A DNA stretch of 14,582 bases, from assembly GCA_038230975.1 (NCBI GenBank), contig JBBRMF010000123.1:1-14582 (forward strand), read 5' to 3'. Shown here in pieces: positions 1 to 7,319 of this stretch (position 1 is the first letter of the stretch; every line of letters begins with the position of its first letter). The translations under genes and the position numbers were made by a program. The notes below the pieces were generated by a model, which ran no database searches, was not told the origin of the DNA, and was given only the letters and a program-made list of their open reading frames with translations. The DNA is from JANXVV01 sp038230975 (GTDB lineage: Bacteria; Planctomycetota; Phycisphaerae; Tepidisphaerales; Tepidisphaeraceae).

Positions 1-50
1 AATTTGAAAGTTTTGCTTGATACTGGCTTTTGATTTGCGATCCGTTTCCT

Positions 51-821
51 ATGAAGCGTTTTTTTGACCGCCTCGACTATCAGTTGCCTATCTTCGTATA
101 TCAAATGGGCTGCCTGTGGTACATTTTTGCGATGTGGGTCGCTCTGATTTCTTTGACGGGTTGTGCGACGATCACCCCAGGGAGCTTGGACCGGGTGCAG
201 TCTGTCAGCGATCAGCCGAGACTTGGAAACGTTTATCTGCTTCGGGGATTCATCGGAGTTTTTTCGGACGGCATCAATAGTATCAGTCAAACATTGGATC
301 AATCAGGAGTCAGAGCAACGGTTTACCAAGACGATCAATGGGATCAGTTGGGGAGCGCGATCCGCACGCGTTATGCCAACTCCGCGCAACGGGAACCGAT
401 CGTATTGATCGGTCATTCATTCGGTGCGGATGACGTTCTACGGATCAGCCGTGACCTGGAAGCGAATGATATCCCCGTCGACCTTGTAGTTACGATCGAT
501 CCGGTCATTCCACCGGTAGTCCCGGCAAACGTAAAGTGCTGCTATAACCTCTACCAATCAAATGGCGTATGGGATAAACTTCCGCTATTCCGTGGTATTC
601 CGTTGAGTCAAGAAACAGGCAGCAGCGGTCAATTGCGTAACATGGACGTCCGAAAAGACCGCACCGATTTATTGGAGCGGCGAACGAATCATTTCAATAT
701 CGAGAAGAATCGGAAGATTCATGCTGAGGTTGTGAAGCAGGTACTTTCAACTTGTCCGCCGAGAGTGGAGTCGTCCGCCCGAAGCCATTTCGATTACCGC
801 ATAGAAGGCGGCGGCAGTTGA
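51..821 (+). CDS. Probable lipoprotein alpha/beta hydrolase
   Basis: Predicted envelope-anchored alpha/beta-hydrolase-fold protein, about 256 residues from the ATG at 51. A hydrophobic stretch ends in the lipobox LTGC (cysteine codon at 162), which suggests export and lipid attachment. The core shows a beta-strand then GHSFGADD, the nucleophile-elbow pattern GxSxG, with the Ser codon at 417. A later VVTIDPV could supply the acid, and NHFNIEKNRKIH near the end could supply the catalytic His. The region around NVYLLRGFIGVFSDG is where the oxyanion-side loop usually lies. Substrate cannot be read from sequence; an esterase, lipase or thioesterase is possible. The start is uncertain: TTG at 30, ATG at 51, 105 or 132 are all in frame and none has a clear ribosome binding site. 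ATG 51 gives a positively charged N-terminus (MKRFFDR). A gap of 30 bases separates it from the next gene on the same strand. Confidence 0.7.
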   Translation: MKRFFDRLDYQLPIFVYQMGCLWYIFAMWVALISLTGCATITPGSLDRVQSVSDQPRLGNVYLLRGFIGVFSDGINSISQTLDQSGVRATVYQDDQWDQLGSAIRTRYANSAQREPIVLIGHSFGADDVLRISRDLEANDIPVDLVVTIDPVIPPVVPANVKCCYNLYQSNGVWDKLPLFRGIPLSQETGSSGQLRNMDVRKDRTDLLERRTNHFNIEKNRKIHAEVVKQVLSTCPPRVESSARSHFDYRIEGGGS

Positions 822-851
822 GCGGGCACCAAGACCTGTAGAAGAGGATTC

Positions 852-1496
852 ATGTCGAAGAATTGGCCCGCTCTGATCATAGGTATTGCCGTCCTCGTCT
901 ACTGGTCCCGCGTAATGATGATGGTTCGGCGGTCGCGTAAAAAAGCGGGACACGGCGCAAATCTCGTTCCACCCGAACCCCTGGGTCGCATCTTGCGGAT
1001 TGTGTGGATGCCGGTGATTCTGCTTTGGATCATGCTTCCGTTGGTCGCGTTTATCGCGACAAGTCCTGAACGATACCCTGCGACAATTCGTCCGTTTTTT
1101 AGAACTTTCTGGCTCCCTTCCGGAATGGGTTGGATGGCGGCAGTCGTCGCGATCCTCTGCCTTTTGGCCACGTTCGCTTGCTGGCAACGCATGGGAAGCA
1201 GTTGGCGGATGGGAATTGATCCGCAAGACAAAACACAGCTTGTTTTCAGCGGACCTTTTGCCTTTGTGCGGCATCCTATCTACGGGTTGTCATCCATGCT
1301 GATGCTCGCCACACTCCTGGCCGTTCCCAATGTGTTGATGTTCGCGACGGGCGGAATACATTTGCTTCTACTGCAGTGGGAAGCACATCGTGAGGAAATG
1401 CACCTGATCAAATTGCACGGCGAAGAATACCTGCAATACTCCCGGCACACCGGTCGATTTTTCCCACGATCATTTCGAGCCTATACCCACTCCTAG
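852..1496 (+). CDS. Isoprenylcysteine carboxyl methyltransferase (ICMT/PEMT)-family membrane protein
   Basis: Integral-membrane protein of 214 residues related to ICMT and phospholipid methyltransferases, which use S-adenosylmethionine to methylate membrane-located substrates. Hydrophobic segments lie near residues 6-19, 48-70, 93-110 and 145-175. The C-terminal half carries the family signature: GPFAFVRHPIYG (134-145) followed by WEAHREE (176-182), then a Gly-x-x-Tyr-x-x-Tyr stretch near 190-196 and a final RFFP. In the family the RHP-Y and E-E residues form the cofactor site. Start ATG 852 is preceded by AGAGGA about 5 bases upstream. It sits between the hydrolase and the condensation-like gene with short gaps, so the three may be co-transcribed. 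Most bacterial members have no known substrate, and a true isoprenylcysteine substrate is unlikely here. Confidence 0.82.
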   Translation: MSKNWPALIIGIAVLVYWSRVMMMVRRSRKKAGHGANLVPPEPLGRILRIVWMPVILLWIMLPLVAFIATSPERYPATIRPFFRTFWLPSGMGWMAAVVAILCLLATFACWQRMGSSWRMGIDPQDKTQLVFSGPFAFVRHPIYGLSSMLMLATLLAVPNVLMFATGGIHLLLLQWEAHREEMHLIKLHGEEYLQYSRHTGRFFPRSFRAYTHS

Positions 1497-1541
1497 CGCA
1501 TCAGCGCGTTTAACTTGTTCGCAAAAGGATCGCCCCGTGGA

Positions 1542-2885
1542 ATGGTGGAGCATATCCGTTATATTGATTCACGGATGACCTTGGCCCGACTCAATATTTT
1601 CCAGCGACTCGTTCGGCAATGGGATACGGTACACCCGTATAACGCCGCGCAGGTGCTGCGCGTCGCCGGAAAACTCGACATGCTCGCGATCCGCCGTGCG
1701 TGGCAGAGCGCCATCCTGGCGATGGGGCTGGGCCCGGTGCAAGTGCAAGGGCAGGATTTCCGCTTCGAGTCGGTGAATGGAAACGCCGTCGACTTCGACG
1801 TGCTGCTTGTCCCCAAAGGCGTCAAACTAGAAGATCATATTTCGCGCGAGATGAATCGCCCGTTTGATGACGATCAGGATTTGCCATTCCGGCCGTTCGT
1901 GATCGAAGAGGAAGATTCATTTTACTGCGGCGTCATCTATCAGCACTGGGTCGCCGACAGTGTCGCCATCCGAATGCTCCTTCGCGAGTGGTTTGTGCGC
2001 GTGTACGATCCCGCCGCCGCGAGCGATTCGCCCACCACCATCCCACGCGGAGGTTACTGGGCTCATTTCGGTCCACAGCGTTCGCGGTGGCATCTGGGCG
2101 GTCAGTTCCTCACGCTGTTCCGTTCTGCGAGCCGATTTCGGAGCGTACGAAAGCTGCGCACAATGGGGTCTTCCGATTTCAACCTGCGATTTTTGCAACA
2201 GAAAATTGATCTCGGTTTGCTTCAGCAGTTGCTCGGCGTAGCGCATCGCAACCAGGTAACGCTCAACGATCTGTTCCTCGCCGCCATCGCGGATGTTTGT
2301 GATCGATTCAATCCGACGCGCACCATTCCACGGCGAAAAGATTTGGCGCTGGGGATGATCGTCGATCTGCGCTCGCGGGCTCGTCGCGATATGAGCCGTA
2401 TGTTTGGGCTATTCCTGGGGTTCGCCAATGTGGTCTGTCGGCGCGAAGATCTTCGCAATTGGCCGCGACTCGTTCGGCAAATCGCCCGACAAACCAAGAT
2501 CCATAAAGAAACCGATTCCCCTCAGGCTAGCGCCGTGTGGATGTTCGCGGCATTAACTGCCGCGCGATTCATGCCGGTGCAGAAAACATTCCGCTTCTAT
2601 CGCAAACACATGCCGCTGGCCGGTGGAATCTCGAATGTGAATCTGAACCCGACCTGGGCAAGGAAGTATCATCCTGATCCGCTGCTGGAATATATCCGCG
2701 TATCACCCACCGGGCCGATGGTGCCGCTTGTATTCACGACGACCACATTGGGAGACGATCTGGCTTTTGGTTTAACTTATCGGTCCGCCCTATTCACCGA
2801 TACACTGGCGGAAAAAATCGCCAGCACGTTCAAAGCTCGCCTTGCGCAACTTGCGGAGTGCGGGGATGCGTTACTACGAGAATAG
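1542..2885 (+). CDS. Condensation/acyltransferase-superfamily protein (NRPS C-domain or WS/DGAT-like)
   Basis: About 447 residues from the ATG at 1542, resembling the CoA-dependent acyltransferase superfamily that includes NRPS condensation domains and wax-ester synthase/DGAT enzymes. The candidate active site is YQHWVADS (His codon at 1944, Asp codon at 1956), matching HHxxxDG with the first His replaced by Gln and the Gly by Ser. The second half contains TLNDLFLAAIADVC, like the ND-LAA motif of WS/DGAT and condensation proteins, then GMIVDLRSR and GGISNVNLN, which fit the second lobe. No carrier-protein, adenylation or transmembrane domain is present, so it is free-standing. The likely reaction is acyl transfer to an alcohol or amine, with substrate unknown. 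A TTG at 1515 would add nine residues; ATG 1542 has AAAGGA upstream but at long spacing, so the start is uncertain. It follows the methyltransferase gene by 45 bases. Confidence 0.72.
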   Translation: MVEHIRYIDSRMTLARLNIFQRLVRQWDTVHPYNAAQVLRVAGKLDMLAIRRAWQSAILAMGLGPVQVQGQDFRFESVNGNAVDFDVLLVPKGVKLEDHISREMNRPFDDDQDLPFRPFVIEEEDSFYCGVIYQHWVADSVAIRMLLREWFVRVYDPAAASDSPTTIPRGGYWAHFGPQRSRWHLGGQFLTLFRSASRFRSVRKLRTMGSSDFNLRFLQQKIDLGLLQQLLGVAHRNQVTLNDLFLAAIADVCDRFNPTRTIPRRKDLALGMIVDLRSRARRDMSRMFGLFLGFANVVCRREDLRNWPRLVRQIARQTKIHKETDSPQASAVWMFAALTAARFMPVQKTFRFYRKHMPLAGGISNVNLNPTWARKYHPDPLLEYIRVSPTGPMVPLVFTTTTLGDDLAFGLTYRSALFTDTLAEKIASTFKARLAQLAECGDALLRE

Positions 2886-2913
2886 AAATGAAGCAACATC
2901 AACCTGGCTCGCG

Positions 2914-4011
2914 TCAATGTACCCGCCAACGTCTTGCGACTAAAAACCCCACAGCAAAACCGACCGTTACCGGCAGGACGCGACGAGGTTTTTCACCATT
3001 TCCGATACCTTTTCGACCGGATTTTCCATTTTGACGTACAATGTCGGTTTCCGATTTAGCATTCACTTCAAGAACTTTATCCGTCGGTATTCCTTGATTC
3101 GCCCGCATCTCGTCGGTTAAGGCCACTGCATTATCATCAGGCACATTCCGATGCCCAATTCGTTTCGAGTAAACCTGCGTAAATTCTGCGCCCATCAAAA
3201 AAATCTGCGCTGCATAGTAGATCCACAGGATCACGACGACCAATGATCCGGCAGCACCGTACGCTGAACCGACGCTTGCACGACCAAGGTACGCGCCGAT
3301 CGCCCATTTGCCGAACGTAAACAAAATTGCCGTCACAAAACCGCCCATCCAGACGTCGCTCCATGGCATTTTTACATCGGGCAACACTTTATACATCATT
3401 GAAAACATCAGGGTAATCACAGCAACAGACACCACTGCATTGACGGTTGTCAGGAGGATCGGCCATCCTGGCATTTCCCCACGTAAAAAGTGATTCATCC
3501 CCGCGATCATCACACTCACAATCAGCGAGACGAGCAACAGGAAGCAGACGCCAGCGACCATCGCAAATGACAAAAAGCGATCCCGAACAAATCCCCTCCA
3601 GCCTCGACCCGGTTTAGGTGCAACTTTCCAGATCGTATTCAGTGCATCCTGTAACTGTCCAAATACGCCGGCCGCACCGACCAACAGCGTCAATACGCCG
3701 ACAATCACGGCCAGCATGCCGGATTTAGGACGCTGGGCCATGGCATCAACCATCGATTGAATTGTTTTGGCACCCTGTTCTCCCATCAATGCTGAAACCT
3801 GCTCTTCAATGCGAGTGTCAGCCGAATTCCCAAAAAACCAGCCTACCAGGCCGATTGCTATGATAAGGAGCGGGGCAATGGAAAACATCGTATAGTAGGC
3901 GAGCGCCGCACCGAGTCGCGTTGCTTTATCTTCCATGAACTCTTTAAAGGTCTGCTTGATGACAGACCAATAGAGTTGACGGGACTTCACGGCGGGGAGC
4001 AATGCGGTCAT
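2914..4011 (-). CDS. YihY/BrkB-family inner-membrane protein
   Basis: Predicted 365-residue membrane protein of the YihY/virulence factor BrkB family (old name ribonuclease BN, now considered a misassignment). The N-terminal LGAALAYYTMFSIAPLLII (33-51) is the family hallmark. Further membrane segments lie near 98-120, 146-171, 183-207, 219-242 and 254-276. Family members have about six membrane helices and their molecular role is unsettled. The tail after residue 285 is hydrophilic, then closes with a short hydrophobic stretch (345-359) and a basic end, RRWRVH, which is unusual. The ATG at 4011 has AAGGAG at good spacing on the minus strand; an upstream TTG at 4050 would add 13 residues and is less likely. 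Upstream DNA is AT-rich with a TATATT-like hexamer at 4075-4080 but no good -35 box. It converges on the condensation-like gene, with 28 bases between stops and no obvious terminator. Confidence 0.85.
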   Translation of the reverse strand: MTALLPAVKSRQLYWSVIKQTFKEFMEDKATRLGAALAYYTMFSIAPLLIIAIGLVGWFFGNSADTRIEEQVSALMGEQGAKTIQSMVDAMAQRPKSGMLAVIVGVLTLLVGAAGVFGQLQDALNTIWKVAPKPGRGWRGFVRDRFLSFAMVAGVCFLLLVSLIVSVMIAGMNHFLRGEMPGWPILLTTVNAVVSVAVITLMFSMMYKVLPDVKMPWSDVWMGGFVTAILFTFGKWAIGAYLGRASVGSAYGAAGSLVVVILWIYYAAQIFLMGAEFTQVYSKRIGHRNVPDDNAVALTDEMRANQGIPTDKVLEVNAKSETDIVRQNGKSGRKGIGNGEKPRRVLPVTVGFAVGFLVARRWRVH

Positions 4012-4117
4012 AAAAACTCCTTGCGCAATATTTCCACCTGAGATTAGCAATGTGTGTGCCGTCCTAAAACGTACAATATAGTAAAAAGGAATAAAGAAAT
4101 CCGGCGGCGCTACTTCA

Positions 4118-5320
4118 TCACTGTTCCAAAGGAGTGGTCATTCCAACCAGCGGCTGAATTCGATCCAATTCAGCCCGCGCCATCGAAAGCTCCCGATGCC
4201 CGTGCAGCCGTTGAATCGCGGCGACGAGCAGTTCTTTGGCCCGGCCGTATTGAGCGAGGTAACGACTGCAAATCAAACCCAGCATGAGCTGCACCTGCTC
4301 AAGCTGTTCAAAGTTCGGATAATGTCGCAGAAATTGCTCGTACGCATCCGCCGCCTGCGCAAAGAACTGCTGGCTGGCGAGTTGGTTCGCGATATCAAGT
4401 TGTGATTGCCTGGCCAATACCTGCCGTGGATCGAGGGCGCGCAGATCCAAAAACAGAATGGTGGCGTGCGGAAGATTATGATGCGCGATCGCTTCATTAA
4501 TCTCAGCGCGCAGATCACGAATCCGCTGCAAATTCGGATCGACCTCGGTTTCAGCATCGCTATGCGGTCGGTTCAGCGTTCGAGCCTGCGGCGGGCGCGC
4601 CACATAGCCGAACGGGTTGAATCCCTGCCGCACCAACATTTTGTACTGACGGCGTCGATGCCATCGCTGCACCAGCGCCAGAAAATCAAACGGGTCTCGT
4701 GGCAGCAATCTCACGCCGAGCAACCCCATCCCGATAAAAAATCCAAACAAAAGCCCGGTGATGTGCGCCGTGTGCGCCACCGCCACCTGATCCGACAGCT
4801 TTCCGAGCAAGTCCAGGATGAAGAAAATAGTGATCAGATACATGCTCGGAACTTCAAATGTTCCGACCAGAAACAGGAGTGAAAGAATTGTGATATTCGA
4901 TCGGGGATAAAGCGCCAGGTAAGCACCCATCACGGCCATGACGGCACCGCTGGCCCCGAACAATTGCAGGCCATTTGAATCCGTGACGACAAATCCCACA
5001 CCCGCGAAGATCGCGCCGGACAGGTAAAACGCCAAATAACCGAGATGTCCCAACCGATCATTCACGTTGTTGCCGAATACATAAAGCGCCAGGAGATTGG
5101 CCATCAAATGGAGCCAGCCGACGTGAATAAACGCGTGCGTGATGAAAGTCCACAGCACTGGCACGCGACCACTCAATTGCAGGTGATTGACCCAGGTGGG
5201 CGAGCGAAATTGATTTGAATAGGCTTCGGCGACCCCGATGAAGAACGTCACCGCGATCAAGGCCCAGTTCATCCATGGCCGGACGCGCAACGGGCTATCT
5301 GTGCGAATGGGGATGATCAT
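4118..5320 (-). CDS. Rhomboid intramembrane serine protease with TPR-like C-terminal tail
   Basis: Membrane-embedded serine protease of 400 residues. Rhomboids cleave single-pass membrane proteins within or next to the bilayer. After MIIPIRTDSP the first membrane helix is at 18-33. HVGWLHLMANLLALY (66-80) gives the conserved H-x-x-x-N, FGASGAV (121-127) holds the nucleophile Ser124, and AHTAHITGLLFG (182-193) supplies the catalytic His186, so both members of the Ser-His dyad are present. About six membrane segments end near residue 205. Residues 206-400 are soluble: a basic linker, then helical sequence with a TPR-like unit (ANQLASQQFFAQAADAYEQF and following helices, about 311-375), which suggests protein binding in the cytoplasm. 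The ATG at 5320 lies within the upstream HATPase gene, overlapping by 26 bases, so translation is probably coupled. Confidence 0.93.
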   Translation of the reverse strand: MIIPIRTDSPLRVRPWMNWALIAVTFFIGVAEAYSNQFRSPTWVNHLQLSGRVPVLWTFITHAFIHVGWLHLMANLLALYVFGNNVNDRLGHLGYLAFYLSGAIFAGVGFVVTDSNGLQLFGASGAVMAVMGAYLALYPRSNITILSLLFLVGTFEVPSMYLITIFFILDLLGKLSDQVAVAHTAHITGLLFGFFIGMGLLGVRLLPRDPFDFLALVQRWHRRRQYKMLVRQGFNPFGYVARPPQARTLNRPHSDAETEVDPNLQRIRDLRAEINEAIAHHNLPHATILFLDLRALDPRQVLARQSQLDIANQLASQQFFAQAADAYEQFLRHYPNFEQLEQVQLMLGLICSRYLAQYGRAKELLVAAIQRLHGHRELSMARAELDRIQPLVGMTTPLEQ

Positions 5321-5714
5321 TCTTTTTCACCATCCGCAGGCGGCGACCTCCATGGTCCCAAGACACCTGGCTCATGTACGACTCGATCAGCAGAATCCCC
5401 CGGCCACTCGACCTTTCGAGATTTTCCTCGGCCAAAGGATCAGGCACAGCGCTTCGATCAAATCCCGGCCCTTCATCCTCAATGCAGATTTCCGTCTGTT
5501 TTGGTGAGATCGAAGCTTCGATTCTTACGTGCTTTTGCGGATCAAGCTTGTTTCCGTGCTTGATGGCATTCACCAGAGCTTCTTCCATCGCGATCTTGAT
5601 CGCAAATAAGCACGCCTCGGTATAGCCGTGCTTCACCGCGGCATCGAGAATGCGTTGTTGCACCTCAAAGCCGGCGGAAAAATCCGAGTTGATCGTCGCC
5701 TTCACCGGCGTCAT
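5295..5714 (-). CDS. RsbW-like ATP-binding protein (anti-sigma factor / serine kinase)
   Basis: Cytoplasmic 139-residue protein with a stand-alone GHKL (HATPase_c) ATP-binding fold, like SpoIIAB and RsbW. In the family these proteins sequester a sigma factor or another partner and phosphorylate a STAS-domain antagonist on serine. The N box is EEALVNAIKHGN (44-55), the G1 box is EDEGPGFD (79-86), and the G2 box is SSGRGILLI (102-110). There is no sensor or histidine-phosphoacceptor domain, so it is not a two-component kinase. Start ATG 5714 is preceded by a GGGAG-like ribosome binding site. The STAS gene lies 98 bases upstream on the same strand and the rhomboid start overlaps its 3' end. No sigma-factor gene is seen in the window, so the target is unknown; a non-sigma partner is possible. 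Confidence 0.9.
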   Translation of the reverse strand: MTPVKATINSDFSAGFEVQQRILDAAVKHGYTEACLFAIKIAMEEALVNAIKHGNKLDPQKHVRIEASISPKQTEICIEDEGPGFDRSAVPDPLAEENLERSSGRGILLIESYMSQVSWDHGGRRLRMVKKNDHPHSHR

Positions 5715-5812
5715 GCTCTCCCTCGCGGCCCGAGCCTATCCGATTTGCCCTCCACCCTTTCCTACCCGCCTCGTCGCCGCGAGGACTTTCGATTCAGGCG
5801 ATACGAAGATCA

Positions 5813-6202
5813 TCAAGCCGGGCTGAAGCTTTCCAGCGCCTCTTCCCGATTCGGGAAGATTTTGAACAGCTTGTTGAGCCGCGTAATCATAAACACCTCA
5901 ATGATTTGCGGCTTGATATTGACGAGTCGCAGTTCACCACTTTGCAATTTAATCTTCTGGTTGACATTGATCAGCATGCCGAGCGCTGCGGAGCTTAAGT
6001 GATCGACATTTTGAAAGTCGAGCATCATTTTCGGCCTTTCACGCGCTTCGACAAGCGAAATCAATGCCGCGCCGATTTCTGTGATATTCGCTTCGTCGAG
6101 AATTTTATTCTCGATAAACGAGACAATCTTGATGTCTTTTTGATCAACAATATGAAGCCGGTGCATCGCTTGTTGGAGAGGTAGTTGCTGGGGATCGGAC
6201 AT
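5813..6202 (-). CDS. STAS-domain anti-anti-sigma factor (SpoIIAA/RsbV-like)
   Basis: Single STAS domain of 129 residues, the usual size for an anti-sigma-factor antagonist. The pattern is alternating beta-strands and helices: DIKIVSFIENKILD, then MMLDFQNVDHLSSAALGMLI, then GELRLVNIKPQIIEVFMITRLNKLFKIF. Ser70 or Ser71 in HLSSAALG occupies the region of the phosphoacceptor serine in SpoIIAA/RsbV; which one aligns exactly is not clear by eye. The unphosphorylated form would bind the adjacent HATPase and free its partner. Start ATG 6202 has AAGAG upstream and gives a compact STAS domain. An upstream in-frame ATG at 6265 would add 21 low-complexity residues and is less likely. A promoter-like sequence lies about 70 bases before 6202. 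Confidence 0.88.
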   Translation of the reverse strand: MSDPQQLPLQQAMHRLHIVDQKDIKIVSFIENKILDEANITEIGAALISLVEARERPKMMLDFQNVDHLSSAALGMLINVNQKIKLQSGELRLVNIKPQIIEVFMITRLNKLFKIFPNREEALESFSPA

Positions 6203-6274
6203 GATTGCTCTTTTCGACTGAATGTTTCCTGGGGGGCGGTGCCGCCGGGCCGACGCAACCGACATCCCGCGTTA

Positions 6275-6303
6275 ACAGTACAAATCCCGCAAAAGGTCGT
6301 CAA
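6275..6303 (-). promoter_or_regulatory. Candidate sigma70-type promoter for the STAS operon
   Basis: On the minus strand a TTGACG hexamer (6303-6298) and TACTGT (6280-6275) are separated by exactly 17 bases. The -35 box matches the consensus at five of six positions and the -10 box at four of six. It would give a leader of about 65 bases before the STAS start, and it lies after the stem-loop that ends the amidase gene. This is an inference from sequence alone; promoter consensus in this lineage may differ. Confidence 0.45.
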
Positions 6304-6351
6304 GTTAATGCTTTAATGCGCTTAACCGAGACAGCCCCCACGGGCAGTTGA

Positions 6352-6373
6352 TTATCGGCACGTCAGCCGATAA
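6352..6373 (-). terminator. Stem-loop downstream of the amidase gene
   Basis: TTATCGGC and GCCGATAA form a perfect 8-base stem around a 6-base loop, starting 9 bases after the amidase stop codon on the minus strand. A run of T residues does not follow, so it is not a textbook intrinsic terminator. It may still end or stabilise the amidase transcript and separate it from the STAS operon promoter. Confidence 0.45.
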
Positions 6374-6382
6374 ACGAACGAT

Positions 6383-7159
6383 CTACTTCCCTTTGATATC
6401 GCTCAGCATCTCACGACTGGACGCCGTGCGCGGATTGCCTGCAGGACCCGCACCATCCGCAACCAGAATCTGCGTGGCCATCCGTCGCACATCGGCGATG
6501 TTCAGGAGCCGCCCCGGGCAGTCGGTGGCTTTTGTATCGCCGTGCCCGATGATGTGGTCCGCCGGAATGTGATAAGTCCGCATCATGTACGCCACGAGCT
6601 TTGCAAGTGAACGCATTTGAGCGGGGGTTGGACGCCCCCCGTCAAAATTACCGACAAGACAGATGCCGATCCCGTGTTCATTGAACCAATTGTCGGGAGT
6701 CTTGGCGTGAGCGCCGATTTTCTGCTTGGTCCACCGTGAACCGACTTCGATCTGCCCGTCGCCGGTATCCGTGCCATTTCCAACCACGAAATCATAGCCT
6801 AGTTCATCCCACCCTTTTTCTTTGTGCTCTCGATCAAACCGCGCGGCTCCACCGACGGGCGTGGCACTGTGATGAATCACGATGGCCTGCCAGGACCGCG
6901 GTGCAACGGGTGGCAGCCAGTCTCGTGGGGCTTGAGCCGTGGCTACCTTGGGCGGAGCCACCTTGGCGGGCGACGGTATCGGTTGAGCCTTTACCACCGG
7001 TGGCAATGGACGCGGCGCAGGCTGCACCGCCACCGGACCACTGAAATTGGGGGAGGGTAGCTCACCCACCATCGAAGTTTGCGATTGGCAACCGACCAGG
7101 AAAAAGGTTCCCAGCGCGCATCCGATGCCAGAATGAATGAAGGATTGAAATCGGGCCAT
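6383..7159 (-). CDS. Lipoprotein N-acetylmuramoyl-L-alanine amidase (PGRP/T7-lysozyme fold)
   Basis: Zinc-dependent peptidoglycan amidase of 258 residues that would cut the bond between muramic acid and the stem peptide in the periplasm. The signal peptide ends in LVGC (Cys24), marking a lipoprotein. A Pro/Ala/Val-rich linker (about 35-88) follows, then the Amidase_2 domain at 90-230. AIVIHHSAT (92-100) holds the first zinc His, GYDFVVGNG (121-129) the conserved Tyr, GAHA (149-152) a further conserved His, and GHGDTKATDCPG (205-216) the second His (206) and the Cys (214). The His-to-Cys spacing of 8 equals that of T7 lysozyme His122 and Cys130. The Lys of T7 lysozyme two residues before the Cys is Thr here, as in other PGRP amidases. 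Start ATG 7159 has GGAG about 7 bases upstream; a TTG at 7189 is less likely. Roles in wall turnover or recycling are plausible. Confidence 0.92.
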   Translation of the reverse strand: MARFQSFIHSGIGCALGTFFLVGCQSQTSMVGELPSPNFSGPVAVQPAPRPLPPVVKAQPIPSPAKVAPPKVATAQAPRDWLPPVAPRSWQAIVIHHSATPVGGAARFDREHKEKGWDELGYDFVVGNGTDTGDGQIEVGSRWTKQKIGAHAKTPDNWFNEHGIGICLVGNFDGGRPTPAQMRSLAKLVAYMMRTYHIPADHIIGHGDTKATDCPGRLLNIADVRRMATQILVADGAGPAGNPRTASSREMLSDIKGK

Positions 7160-7319
7160 CCGTGGCTCCTTCGGTCGTAAAAGCCCCAATTTGCAGATTC
7201 ACCGCGACAGCATCCATGCCGCCGTTTACTTTTGTATCGGACTCCGCCTGCGATTTCCAGTACCCGGGCGCAAAAATTGCAGGTTCTATCTCTGATCCCC
7301 ACCAGCCTGCGCTGGGTCT

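Noticed and set aside
747..1274. 175-codon open frame on the minus strand
   Set aside because: Overlaps the end of the hydrolase gene and most of the methyltransferase gene, both with family motifs; its product is basic low-complexity sequence.
4406..4882. 158-codon open frame on the + strand
   Set aside because: Antisense to the rhomboid gene; no motif and rich in Gln, Arg and His as expected for a shadow frame.
5295..5714. Two-component histidine kinase interpretation of the ATPase gene
   Set aside because: There is no dimerisation/phosphoacceptor His domain or sensor, and the protein is a stand-alone GHKL domain beside a STAS gene, as in RsbW-type systems.
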